Made by a program: the position numbers and the translations under genes
Assembly: GCA_020252645.1 (NCBI GenBank)
Contig: JADCCN010000002.1
Coordinates: 682,001 to 746,000 of the forward strand
Direction of reading: 5' to 3'
DNA length: 64,000 nucleotides
Origin: Methylobacterium sp.
GTDB lineage: Bacteria; Pseudomonadota; Alphaproteobacteria; Rhizobiales; Beijerinckiaceae
The notes under the pieces: model-generated
Told to the model about the DNA's origin: nothing
Databases searched by the model: none
What the model saw: only the letters and a program-made list of their open reading frames with translations
Shown: piece by piece, positions 25,973 through 34,639 of the stretch
Layout: each line of letters starts with the position of its first letter
Numbering within the stretch: the first letter of the stretch is position 1

Positions 25973-28915
25973 GTGGATCGGGAGGCAGGCATGGGTGGGT
26001 TCGATCGGCGATTGAGCACGGCCGCCACCCGCAATGTCGCGCTGGAGCGGCGCCTCGGCAAGGCCCTGCAGGGCGAGGCCGCCTTCGATGCCTTCACGCG
26101 CGGCCGCTATGCCACGGATGCCTCGATCTACCAGATCATGCCGATGGGTGTCGTGTTTCCGCGCTCGGCCCTGGATGTTTCCGCGACCCTCGAGGTCGCG
26201 CGGGAACATGAGGTGCCGGTGATCTTCCGCGGCGGCGGCACCTCGCAGAACGGCCAGCCCATTGGCGCGGGTCTGGTGATCGATTGCTCGCGTCACTTCA
26301 ACGGAGTCATCGACTATGATGCTGCAGGCCGCAATGTGCGCGTGCAGCCGGGCATGGTGCTGGAGCGCCTCAACACGCGCCTGCGGGCTGATGGCCTGTT
26401 CTTTCCCGTGGAGCCCTCCACCGCCTCCCGCTGCACCATCGGCGGCATGGCGGGCAACAATTCCTGCGGCGCACGCAGCCTCGTCTTCGGCAAGATGGTC
26501 GACAACGTGCTTTCGGTGGATGCGCTTCTGGCCGATGGCGCGGCGATGCGCTTCGGGCGGCGTGCGGGGACGGGCGGGCAACCTCTGGCAGAGGCCATGC
26601 TTGATCTCGCCGAGCGCGAGCGTGCGGAGATCGAAGCGCGCTACCCGAAGGTTCAGCGTCGCGTGGGCGGCTACAATCTCGATAGCCTGCTCCTGCCCGA
26701 TGCCAATCTTGCGCATTTGCTCGTGGGCTCCGAGGGAACGCTGGCCGCCTTCACCGCCATCGAGTTGCAGCTTAAGCCCTTGCCGAAGCATCGCGTGATG
26801 GGCGTCTGCCAGTTTCCCGGCTTTCGCCCGGCCATGGAGACAACGCAGCATCTCGTGGCGCTCGGGCCGACGGCCGTGGAGCTGGTGGACCGGAATGTGC
26901 TCTCGCTCGGGGCGGATATTCCGCTCTTCGTGCGCACGCTCTCGCGCATCACCAGGGGGCAGCCGGATTGCCTGCTGCTGACCGAATTTGCCGGCGACGA
27001 TCCCGATGGCCTTCGCGCCGATCTTCGCCGACTTGAGCAATGCATGGCCGACCACGGCTTCCCCGATGCGGTGGTCGAGGTGCTCGATGCCGGCTTGCAG
27101 AAGCAGGTCTGGGAGGTGCGCGAGGCTTGCCTCAACATCATGATGTCGATGAAGGGCGATGGGAAGCCGGTCTCCTTCATCGAGGATTGCGCGGTGCCGC
27201 TGGAGCATCTCGCGGATTATACCGACGCCGTGACGGCGGTGTTCGAGAAGCATGGCACGCGCGGCACCTGGTATGCCCATGCCAGCGTCGGCTGCCTGCA
27301 TGTCCGGCCGATCCTCAACATGAAAACGGCAGCGGGCGTGCGGGCCATGCGCGCGATCGCCGAGGAGACGGCCGAGCTCGTGCGGCGCTGCAAGGGCTCC
27401 TATTCGGGCGAGCATGGCGATGGCATTTCGCGTTCGGAATTCATCGCGCCGATGTTCGGTGAGCGGCTGAGCCTTGCCTTCTCGGAGGTGAAGACGGCCT
27501 TCGACCCCGCGAACCGGCTCAATCCCGGCAAGATCGTCGCGCCGTTGCCGATGGATGATCGCAGCCTGATGCGGTTCGATTCCGAATACGCCGCCGCGCT
27601 TCCCGCAGCAGCTGCGCTCGATTGGAGCGAATGGGGCGGCTTCGCCGGCGCGGTGGAGATGTGCAACAACAACGGCACCTGCCGCAAACGCAGCGGCGGA
27701 GCGATGTGCCCCTCCTTCCGCGTGACGGAGGATGAAGCCCATGTGACGCGGGGGCGTGCCAATGCCCTGCGCCTCGCGATCTCCGGCCAACTCGGACGCG
27801 ATGCCTTCACCGCGCCCGAGATGAAGGAGGCGATGAGCCTCTGCGTGGGCTGCAAGGCCTGCCAGCGCGAATGCCCGACGGGCGTCGACATGGCGAAGAT
27901 GAAGATCGAGTTCCAGCACCATTACGCCGCGCGGCATGGTCTGGGCTTGCGCGATCGCCTCGTGGGCTGGCTGCCGCGTTATGCGCCGCTCGCGCAGCGC
28001 TTTCGCGGCATCGCGAATTTGCGCAACCGCGTGCCGCTGCTGCGGCATCTGATGGAACGCGTGACCGGTTTCTCCGCTGAACGCCCGCTTCCGGAATGGC
28101 GCGAGCCCTGGCGCGAGGATGGTGCCTTTTCGACACCGGATGAAGTGCGTGGCGACGGGCTCGATCTCGTGCTCCTGGGCGACACGTTCAACCGGAATTT
28201 CGAGCCGGAGAATCTCGCATCCGCCATGCGCGTGCTCAGGGCGGCGGGCTATCGCCTGCATCGCGCGAAACCGGCGGAGGGAAAGCGTCCGCCCTGCTGC
28301 GGGCGCACTTTCCTTTCCGTGGGGCAGGTGGCGGAGGCGCGGGCGGAGATGGGGCGGCTGGTTGCCGCCTATGCACCCTTCGCGGCGAAGGGTGCCCGGA
28401 TCGTCGGGCTCGAACCTTCCTGCCTGCTGACCCTGCGAGATGAGTTGTGCGCGGTGAGGCCGGGCGCGGATTCCGCGGCCATCGGCAAGGCAGCATTCCT
28501 GATCGAGGAGGTTCTCTCGGCCGATCTCGCAAGCGGACGCGTAACCCTGCCGCTGGCGGATCAGCGGGGTCGCGTGGCGCATCTCCACGGCCATTGCCAC
28601 CAGAAGGCGGCGGATGTGATGAGCGCGGTGGAAGCCTGCCTCAGGGCCGTGCCGGGCCTGCAGGTAAAGTCGATCGAATCCAGCTGCTGCGGCATGGCCG
28701 GCAGTTTCGGCTATCAGGCGGAAACCTTGGAAATCTCCCGCGCGATGGCGGAAGCGAGCCTGCTGCCGGCCATCCGAGCGGCGGGGGAGGAAGACATCAT
28801 CGTCGCCGATGGCACCTCCTGCCGCCACCAGATCGCGGATGGCCTGCGCCGCGATGCCTTGCATGTCGTGCGCGTGCTGGATCAGGCACTGGCGAGGGGA
28901 GGACCAAGCATATGA
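25973..28915 (+). CDS. FAD-binding/Fe-S oxidoreductase fusion (GlcD-GlpC/YdiJ-like 2-hydroxyacid dehydrogenase)
   Basis: FAD domain (VIFRGGGTSQNGQPIGAGLVID), Fe-S CVGCKACQRECPTGVD, Cys-rich LHGHCHQKA and SSCCGMAGSFGY. Confidence 0.88.
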   Translation: MDREAGMGGFDRRLSTAATRNVALERRLGKALQGEAAFDAFTRGRYATDASIYQIMPMGVVFPRSALDVSATLEVAREHEVPVIFRGGGTSQNGQPIGAGLVIDCSRHFNGVIDYDAAGRNVRVQPGMVLERLNTRLRADGLFFPVEPSTASRCTIGGMAGNNSCGARSLVFGKMVDNVLSVDALLADGAAMRFGRRAGTGGQPLAEAMLDLAERERAEIEARYPKVQRRVGGYNLDSLLLPDANLAHLLVGSEGTLAAFTAIELQLKPLPKHRVMGVCQFPGFRPAMETTQHLVALGPTAVELVDRNVLSLGADIPLFVRTLSRITRGQPDCLLLTEFAGDDPDGLRADLRRLEQCMADHGFPDAVVEVLDAGLQKQVWEVREACLNIMMSMKGDGKPVSFIEDCAVPLEHLADYTDAVTAVFEKHGTRGTWYAHASVGCLHVRPILNMKTAAGVRAMRAIAEETAELVRRCKGSYSGEHGDGISRSEFIAPMFGERLSLAFSEVKTAFDPANRLNPGKIVAPLPMDDRSLMRFDSEYAAALPAAAALDWSEWGGFAGAVEMCNNNGTCRKRSGGAMCPSFRVTEDEAHVTRGRANALRLAISGQLGRDAFTAPEMKEAMSLCVGCKACQRECPTGVDMAKMKIEFQHHYAARHGLGLRDRLVGWLPRYAPLAQRFRGIANLRNRVPLLRHLMERVTGFSAERPLPEWREPWREDGAFSTPDEVRGDGLDLVLLGDTFNRNFEPENLASAMRVLRAAGYRLHRAKPAEGKRPPCCGRTFLSVGQVAEARAEMGRLVAAYAPFAAKGARIVGLEPSCLLTLRDELCAVRPGADSAAIGKAAFLIEEVLSADLASGRVTLPLADQRGRVAHLHGHCHQKAADVMSAVEACLRAVPGLQVKSIESSCCGMAGSFGYQAETLEISRAMAEASLLPAIRAAGEEDIIVADGTSCRHQIADGLRRDALHVVRVLDQALARGGPSI

Positions 28916-29601
28916 CCCGCATTTCGGCCATCGATGGCATCCATCGCCGCTATCTTCATGACGAGGTGGCCGAGCGCATTCGCGACCTCATCCGTTCGGG
29001 CGAACTGGAGCCGAATTCGCGCGTCAACGAGCTTGAACTCGCCGAGCGTTTCGGCATCTCGCGCACGCCCCTGCGCGAGGCGATCAAGATTCTGGCGACC
29101 GAGGGCATGCTGGAGCTTCTGCCCAATCGCGGCGCGCGTGTCGCCGCCGTCAACGAGGCGGAAATCGACGAGATGCTGGAGGTGATCGCGGGGCTCGAGG
29201 CAAACGCCGCGCGTCTCCTCGCAATGCGCATCAGCGACAGCGAGATCGCGGATATCGCGGAATTGCACGAGGTCATGCTCGAGGCTTATGAAAAGCGCGA
29301 CGAGGCGCATTACTTCACGCTGAACCGCCAGATCCATGAGGCGATGATGCGTGCGGCGAAGAATGCCACGCTCGCCCAGCTTTATGCCGGGCTCTCGAGC
29401 CGCATCCAGCGCTTCCGCTACGCGGCGCACAAGACGCCGGAGCAGTGGCGGCGCGCCATCGACGAGCATGAGGACATGCTCCGCCTGATGATCGAACGGG
29501 ATGGCGAGAAGCTCGCAGCGCTCATGGAAAGGCATATTCTCGGCAAGAAAGAACCCATTGCCGCCCAGTTCGGCGCAATGGGCCCGGGGCGCGCCACCTG
29601 A
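28912..29601 (+). CDS. GntR family (FCD) transcriptional regulator
   Basis: VNELELAERFGISRTPLREAIKILATEGMLELLPNRGARVA; overlaps upstream stop. Confidence 0.92.
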   Translation: MTRISAIDGIHRRYLHDEVAERIRDLIRSGELEPNSRVNELELAERFGISRTPLREAIKILATEGMLELLPNRGARVAAVNEAEIDEMLEVIAGLEANAARLLAMRISDSEIADIAELHEVMLEAYEKRDEAHYFTLNRQIHEAMMRAAKNATLAQLYAGLSSRIQRFRYAAHKTPEQWRRAIDEHEDMLRLMIERDGEKLAALMERHILGKKEPIAAQFGAMGPGRAT

Positions 29602-29647
29602 TGGCGCGGGGCCAGGGCTTTCGTTGCGCCCCGGCCTTTTCGAAATT

Positions 29648-29751
29648 AGAGCATTTTTTCGAAGAAGTGGATGCCGGTTCTTCGAAAGAAAATGCGGTCA
29701 ATCAAGAGTTGAGAGCGGTCGATCTCATTCAGTCAGATCGGCAACCGCTCT
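29648..29751. repeat. Composite dispersed repeat: module 1 (29648-29695) plus module 2 (29712-29751)
   Basis: AGAGCATTTTTTCGAAGAAGTGGATGCCGGTTCTTCGAAAGAAAATGC; AGAGCGGTCGATCTCATTCAGTCAGATCGGCAACCGCTCT, both palindromic. Confidence 0.8.
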
Positions 29752-30757
29752 AGTTGCTGACGGTCACTTTCGCCTCGCGCGCGACCTTGCCCCATTTCTG
29801 GATCTCGGCCGAAATGAACTTCGCGAAATCATCGCGGTAGATGCTGGGAATGGCCGAGCCGTTATTGGCCCAGATGGTCTTGATCTCGTCCGAGGCCAGC
29901 GCCTTGCGGATTTCGGCGGTCATCTTCTCGATGACATCCGGCGGCGTGCCCTTGATGGCCCAGACGCCATACCAGGTCGAGACGATATAGCCGTTGAGGC
30001 CGGCTTCCGCGGCGGTCGGCACATTCGGCACGGCGGCATTGCGCGCCTCCGAAGCCACTGCAAGGCCCAGCAGATTGCCGCCCTGGATCTGCGGCGCGGA
30101 GGAGCCGAGCCCGTCGAACATCACGTCGATCTTGCCCGAGACGAGATCCTGCATGGCCGGCCCGGCGCCACGATAGGGCACGTGCACAAGATCCACGCCG
30201 GCGAGCATCTTGAACATCTCGCCCGCGATATGGTGCGTCGAGCCATTGCCTGAGGAGCCGAAATTGACCCTGCCCGGATTGGCCTTGGCATGGGCGATGA
30301 AATCCTTCAGCGATTTCACGTTCGGAAGCGCTTTCGGCGACAGCGAGACGACTTGCGGCGGCATCGCGATCACCGCGATCGGCACGAAATCCTTCTCGAG
30401 GTCATATTCAAGCTTCGGGTAGATCGCCGGGGCGATGGTGTGATGCGCGGCGCCCACGAAGAAGGTATAGCCATCCGGTGTCATCCTGGCCGCCTGGCCG
30501 GCACCCAGCGTGCCGCCCGCGCCACCGCGATTATCGATGATCACGCGCTGGTTCAGCTGCTTGTCCAGCACTGCGGCCAGCGGGCGGGCGAAGGCATCGG
30601 TGCCGCCACCGGCAGGGAAGGGATTGAGAAGGGTAATGGGGCGGGCCGTGGGCCACGCTTGCGCCAAGGCGCCCTGCGGCGCGAGGCCGGCCACGAGACC
30701 CAGCGCGAGGCCGGCGAGTGTGGCGCGACGGATCGTCTTCCCGTGGGGAAATGGCAT
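29750..30757 (-). CDS. Tripartite tricarboxylate transporter (Bug/TctC) substrate-binding protein
   Basis: Signal peptide, WPTARPITLLNPFPAGGGTDAFARPLA, VIIDNRGGAGGTLGAG. Confidence 0.92.
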   Translation of the reverse strand: MPFPHGKTIRRATLAGLALGLVAGLAPQGALAQAWPTARPITLLNPFPAGGGTDAFARPLAAVLDKQLNQRVIIDNRGGAGGTLGAGQAARMTPDGYTFFVGAAHHTIAPAIYPKLEYDLEKDFVPIAVIAMPPQVVSLSPKALPNVKSLKDFIAHAKANPGRVNFGSSGNGSTHHIAGEMFKMLAGVDLVHVPYRGAGPAMQDLVSGKIDVMFDGLGSSAPQIQGGNLLGLAVASEARNAAVPNVPTAAEAGLNGYIVSTWYGVWAIKGTPPDVIEKMTAEIRKALASDEIKTIWANNGSAIPSIYRDDFAKFISAEIQKWGKVAREAKVTVSN

Positions 30758-31207
30758 GGTGGTCCTCCCTTTTCCGGCTGTTTGCGTGCCGGCTCTTGTT
30801 GTGGTTCCGGGGCGGATCGTTTCCGCCGCGAACTTCTACGGCCCTCGGGCCGCGGAAGATCGTTTCAGGCTATGTTGAGCTGCGCAAGGCTTGCGATCCG
30901 CTCCGAGAACCGTTCGCCCTGCACCCGCACAGGGTCGCGCCTCCCGGCGGCGGCGACAGGGACGCAGGCGCTTCCGCCATCTGGCTGGAACGGCCGAACA
31001 CGCGCGCGGATTTTTCCGAGAAGGGTTGGCGGCATTCCTGTGCCGCGATGCTCAACGATCTCTGCAATCTGCCATCCATCGCGGAAAATCACGAGGAATT
31101 TGCCATCCATGGGCTTGTTACGGCCTGCGCTTCGGTGCAGGAGGCAGCGCGCAGCGCCTTCCGCCATCCGCCGCGAGCAGGCCTCCTGACAGAACCGGAA
31201 TCCGACC

Positions 31208-32749
31208 ATGCCGAACCACCTTTTCGACCAGATTGCCCAGCGGATGCCGGCCGCAAAGGCGCCCTTCGCGCATCTGCCCGATGGGCGCACCTGCAGCTAT
31301 GCCGATGTGCTGGCCGTTTCCGCCCGCTTCGCGAATGCCATCACCGCGCTGGGCGTGAAGAAGGGGAATCGCGTGGCGGTGCAGGTGGAGAAGAGCATCG
31401 AAGCGCTGATGCTCTATCTCGCCTGCGTGCGGGCCGGGGCGATCTTCCTGCCACTGAACACGGCCTACACGCCAGCGGAGATCGAATATTTCCTCGGCGA
31501 TGCCGAGCCGGCCGTGTTTGTCTGCGATCCTTCGACGGCGGAAGCCCTGCGCCCCGCCGCCACGAAGGCCGGTACGAAGCTCGAGACGCTCGGCCTCCGG
31601 GAAAGTGCTGCGAAATCCGCCGGTTCGCTCTTGGACAAGGCGTTGGCGGCTTCGGCGACCTTCTCGGATGTCGATTGCGGCGCGGATGACCTCGCGGCGA
31701 TCCTCTACACCTCCGGCACGACGGGGCGCTCCAAGGGGGCGATGCTCACCCACGAGAATCTCGCCTCGAATGCTCGCGCGTTGGTGGAAACCTGGCGCTT
31801 CACGAGCCGGGATGTGCTGATCCACGCTCTGCCGATCTTCCACACGCACGGGCTGTTCGTGGCGACGAATGTCATCCTGTTCTCGGGCGCCTCCATGCAT
31901 TTCCTGCCGAGATTCGAGCCCGCGCAGGCGCTTTCGCTGATGCCGAAGGCCACGACCATGATGGGCGTGCCGACCTTCTATGTCCGTCTTGTCGATCATC
32001 CGGGCCTCACCCGGGAAGCAACCGCGAAGATGCGGCTGTTCATTTCTGGCTCTGCGCCCCTGCTGGCCGAGACGCATCGCGCCTTCGAGGCGAAGACGGG
32101 ACATGCCATTCTCGAGCGCTACGGCATGACCGAGACCAACATGAACACCTCCAACCCCTATGACGGGGCGGAAAACGGATCAAGAATCGCAGGCACGGTG
32201 GGTTTCCCGCTGCCGGGTGTTTCGCTGCGCATCACCGATCCCGAAACCGGCACGCCGCTCGCGGCCGACGAGATCGGCATGATCGAGGTGAAGGGTCCGA
32301 ACGTGTTCAAGGGCTACTGGCGAAACCCGGAGAAGACCGCCGCCGAGTTCCGGGCGGACGGCTTCTTCATCACCGGCGATCTCGGCAAGCGCGATGCGCG
32401 CGGCTATGTGCACATTCTCGGGCGCGGGAAGGATCTCATCATCACCGGCGGCTACAACGTCTACCCGAAGGAAATCGAGGGCGAGATCGATGCCATGCCC
32501 GGCGTGAGCGAGAGCGCCGTGATCGGCCTGCCGCACAAGGATTTCGGCGAGGGCGTGACTGCGGTCGTGGTGCCGGTGAAAGGTGCTGAAATCAGCGAAA
32601 AGGCCATCCTCGCGGCGCTCGAGGGGCGGCTCGCCCGGTTCAAGCAGCCGAAGCGGGTTCTGGTGGTGGAGGAGTTGCCGCGCAACACCATGGGCAAGGT
32701 GCAGAAAAACGTGTTGCGCGATACCTATCGCCATCTCTACAAGACCTGA
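31208..32749 (+). CDS. matB: Malonyl-CoA synthetase-like AMP-forming ligase
   Basis: AILYTSGTTGRSKGAMLTHENLASNA, ERYGMTETNMNTSNPYDG, LPRNTMGKVQKNVLR; MatB-like by recognition. Confidence 0.82.
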   Translation: MPNHLFDQIAQRMPAAKAPFAHLPDGRTCSYADVLAVSARFANAITALGVKKGNRVAVQVEKSIEALMLYLACVRAGAIFLPLNTAYTPAEIEYFLGDAEPAVFVCDPSTAEALRPAATKAGTKLETLGLRESAAKSAGSLLDKALAASATFSDVDCGADDLAAILYTSGTTGRSKGAMLTHENLASNARALVETWRFTSRDVLIHALPIFHTHGLFVATNVILFSGASMHFLPRFEPAQALSLMPKATTMMGVPTFYVRLVDHPGLTREATAKMRLFISGSAPLLAETHRAFEAKTGHAILERYGMTETNMNTSNPYDGAENGSRIAGTVGFPLPGVSLRITDPETGTPLAADEIGMIEVKGPNVFKGYWRNPEKTAAEFRADGFFITGDLGKRDARGYVHILGRGKDLIITGGYNVYPKEIEGEIDAMPGVSESAVIGLPHKDFGEGVTAVVVPVKGAEISEKAILAALEGRLARFKQPKRVLVVEELPRNTMGKVQKNVLRDTYRHLYKT

Positions 32750-32751
32750 AT

Positions 32752-33615
32752 ATGCGACGCCCGCCCGCTTTTCCTGCGCCCGCCGATGCCGCCGCGCGAC
32801 GCGCGAAACCGGCCATTGTCTGCTATCCGGTCGAGACGCTTCCCGAGCCGGACATGGCCTGGCTCGAACAGGCCCGCGCGAGCCTGACCAAGCTGGACGA
32901 GGTGATCGTGCCGCCGCGCGATGCGAAGAGCTTCACCGTTCCGTCCGCGCATTTCTTCCGCATCACCAGCATCGAGGGGCCGCAGGTTGGCGACCTCAAC
33001 CTGTGGAATGCGAACGACCTTTCGGAGCGCTTCTTCTCCGGCAAAACCCGTGCGCTGCACGGCACGCATGTGAGCACGGGGATGCGGCTCTGGAGCAATC
33101 TTCCGAACCTCCGGCCGCTCGCGACCATCACCCGCGATACGCTCGACTGGTATGGCTTCGATGCCGATGGCGGCGGCGTGCATGACGTGATCGGCACGCG
33201 CTGCGATCCCTACACGCATCGTCTGCTGAGCGGCGGGGATTACCATTATTGCTGCCACTCGAACCTCTCGCGCGCCTTGTCCAAGGCCAGCGGCCTGCCG
33301 GTGCGGGAGGCCGAGATGCACGTGCATGACGTGCTCAACGTCTTCATGTGCACGGGCTTCACGCGCGACCGCCAACAATATTTCATGAAAGCGAGCCCGG
33401 TGCGGCCCGGCGATTTCATCGAGTTCTTCGCGGAAATCGACCTCCTCGGCGCGCTTTCCGCCTGCCCGGGCGGGGATTGCGGTTCGGAGCATTCGAGCGA
33501 TGTCGCGCCGTGTTTTCCCCTCAAGGTGGAAGTGTTCCGCCCGGCCGATGCGTTCGTTTCCGCCTGGAAGCAGCCGGATCGCCCGGCCTATTCCCGCACG
33601 CACGGGATGGGGTAA
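32752..33615 (+). CDS. DUF1989 / urea carboxylase-associated family protein
   Basis: DVLNVFMCTGFT, GDFIEFFAEIDLLGALSACPGGDCGSEHSSDVAPCFPLKVEVF. Confidence 0.8.
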   Translation: MRRPPAFPAPADAAARRAKPAIVCYPVETLPEPDMAWLEQARASLTKLDEVIVPPRDAKSFTVPSAHFFRITSIEGPQVGDLNLWNANDLSERFFSGKTRALHGTHVSTGMRLWSNLPNLRPLATITRDTLDWYGFDADGGGVHDVIGTRCDPYTHRLLSGGDYHYCCHSNLSRALSKASGLPVREAEMHVHDVLNVFMCTGFTRDRQQYFMKASPVRPGDFIEFFAEIDLLGALSACPGGDCGSEHSSDVAPCFPLKVEVFRPADAFVSAWKQPDRPAYSRTHGMG

Positions 33616-33659
33616 GCATATTCAGGCGAAGTGATCGCCGGTTCGCGTGAAGAAAATGC
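33616..33659. repeat. Diverged module-1 dispersed repeat
   Basis: GCATATTCAGGCGAAGTGATCGCCGGTTCGCGTGAAGAAAATGC. Confidence 0.65.
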
Positions 33660-33674
33660 GACAATGGATAAAGC

Positions 33675-34517
33675 CTATTCGCCTTCGCCCAGGATCAGCC
33701 GCGTCAGGCGCGAATCGCGATCCTTCATCCCATCCACCACGTTGAAATGGTGGCATTCCGGAATGTGGAGGCTGGAGGTCCTGGCCTCCAGCCCGAACCA
33801 GATATTCGTGAGCAGATCGTTCTGGCGGAGGAATTCCGGCCGCTCCTCCGCGCCCACCGCGCAGGCCACGCGGGCATCGGGCAGGGGTTCGAGCAGCGCG
33901 GGACTTTCGGCCTGAGCCTCGGCGGCATCAATGCGCAGTTTCTCGTTCGCGGCGATCTTCATCAGCGGGCGCAGATCATGCAATCCGCTGATCGAGGTGA
34001 CGCGCCGGATTCGCGCCAGAACCGCTTCGGAAAGCGGCGCATCGCGGCAGACCATCCGCGTGACGAGATGCCCGCCGGCGGAATGCCCCGCGAGCAGGAT
34101 CGGCCCGCCGATGCGTGGCGCGGCAACCGTGATGGCCTGGGCAATTTCTCGCGTGATCTCGCCGATGCGGGCCTCGGGCGCCAGCGTGTAGGAAGGTATG
34201 GCGACCGCCCATCCCGCCGCGACCGCGCCTTGCGCCAGATGTGACCAGACGGATTTGTCGAAGGCGATCCACCAGCCGCCATGCACGAAGACCAGCAGAC
34301 CTTTCGCTGCACTTTCCGGGCGGAAAAGATCGAACCGGTTGCGGGGCTTTTCGCCATAGGGGATGTCGAGCTCCGCGCGTCCCCCGGCCAGCATCGCCTC
34401 GCGGAAAGCGGCCGCCTTGGCCATCCAGCGCGGCGGATAATCCGGCCCGCCGGGGATGTGCCCCATATTGTTGTAGGCGTCTGTCCAGTCGATCATTTCC
34501 TGGCCTCCCGCTTTCAT
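33675..34517 (-). CDS. Alpha/beta hydrolase, arylformamidase (kynurenine formamidase)-like
   Basis: LLVFVHGGWWIAFDKSVWSHLA, LLAGHSAGGHLVTRM, CHHFNVVDGM. Confidence 0.75.
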   Translation of the reverse strand: MKAGGQEMIDWTDAYNNMGHIPGGPDYPPRWMAKAAAFREAMLAGGRAELDIPYGEKPRNRFDLFRPESAAKGLLVFVHGGWWIAFDKSVWSHLAQGAVAAGWAVAIPSYTLAPEARIGEITREIAQAITVAAPRIGGPILLAGHSAGGHLVTRMVCRDAPLSEAVLARIRRVTSISGLHDLRPLMKIAANEKLRIDAAEAQAESPALLEPLPDARVACAVGAEERPEFLRQNDLLTNIWFGLEARTSSLHIPECHHFNVVDGMKDRDSRLTRLILGEGE

Positions 34518-34562
34518 GGTTGCGCGATGCCGGGCTCGATCGCAAGGGGAGGAAATGGCAAA

Positions 34563-34594
34563 TCTTTCAAACTCGATATTTCAAACTTGAAAGA
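34563..34594. promoter_or_regulatory. Candidate MarR operator: TTTCAAACTCGA direct repeat with TTTCAA-AC-TTGAAA palindrome
   Basis: TCTTTCAAACTCGATATTTCAAACTTGAAAGA in the divergent intergenic region of the 2-aminobenzoyl-CoA-type cluster. Confidence 0.5.
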
Positions 34595-34639
34595 GATGAA
34601 AATCCGTGATCGGATGCGCTTTGTCTCGGGGAGACGGAC

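Noticed and set aside
25955-28864. 969-aa minus-strand ORF opposite the FAD/Fe-S oxidoreductase
   Set aside because: Shadow ORF of a GC-rich gene; the plus strand has clear domain motifs and the antisense product is low-complexity His/Arg/Ala-rich
30758-31207. Possible gene in the 450-bp gap (overlapping short ORFs on both strands)
   Set aside because: ORFs lack recognisable domains and overlap each other; treated as intergenic
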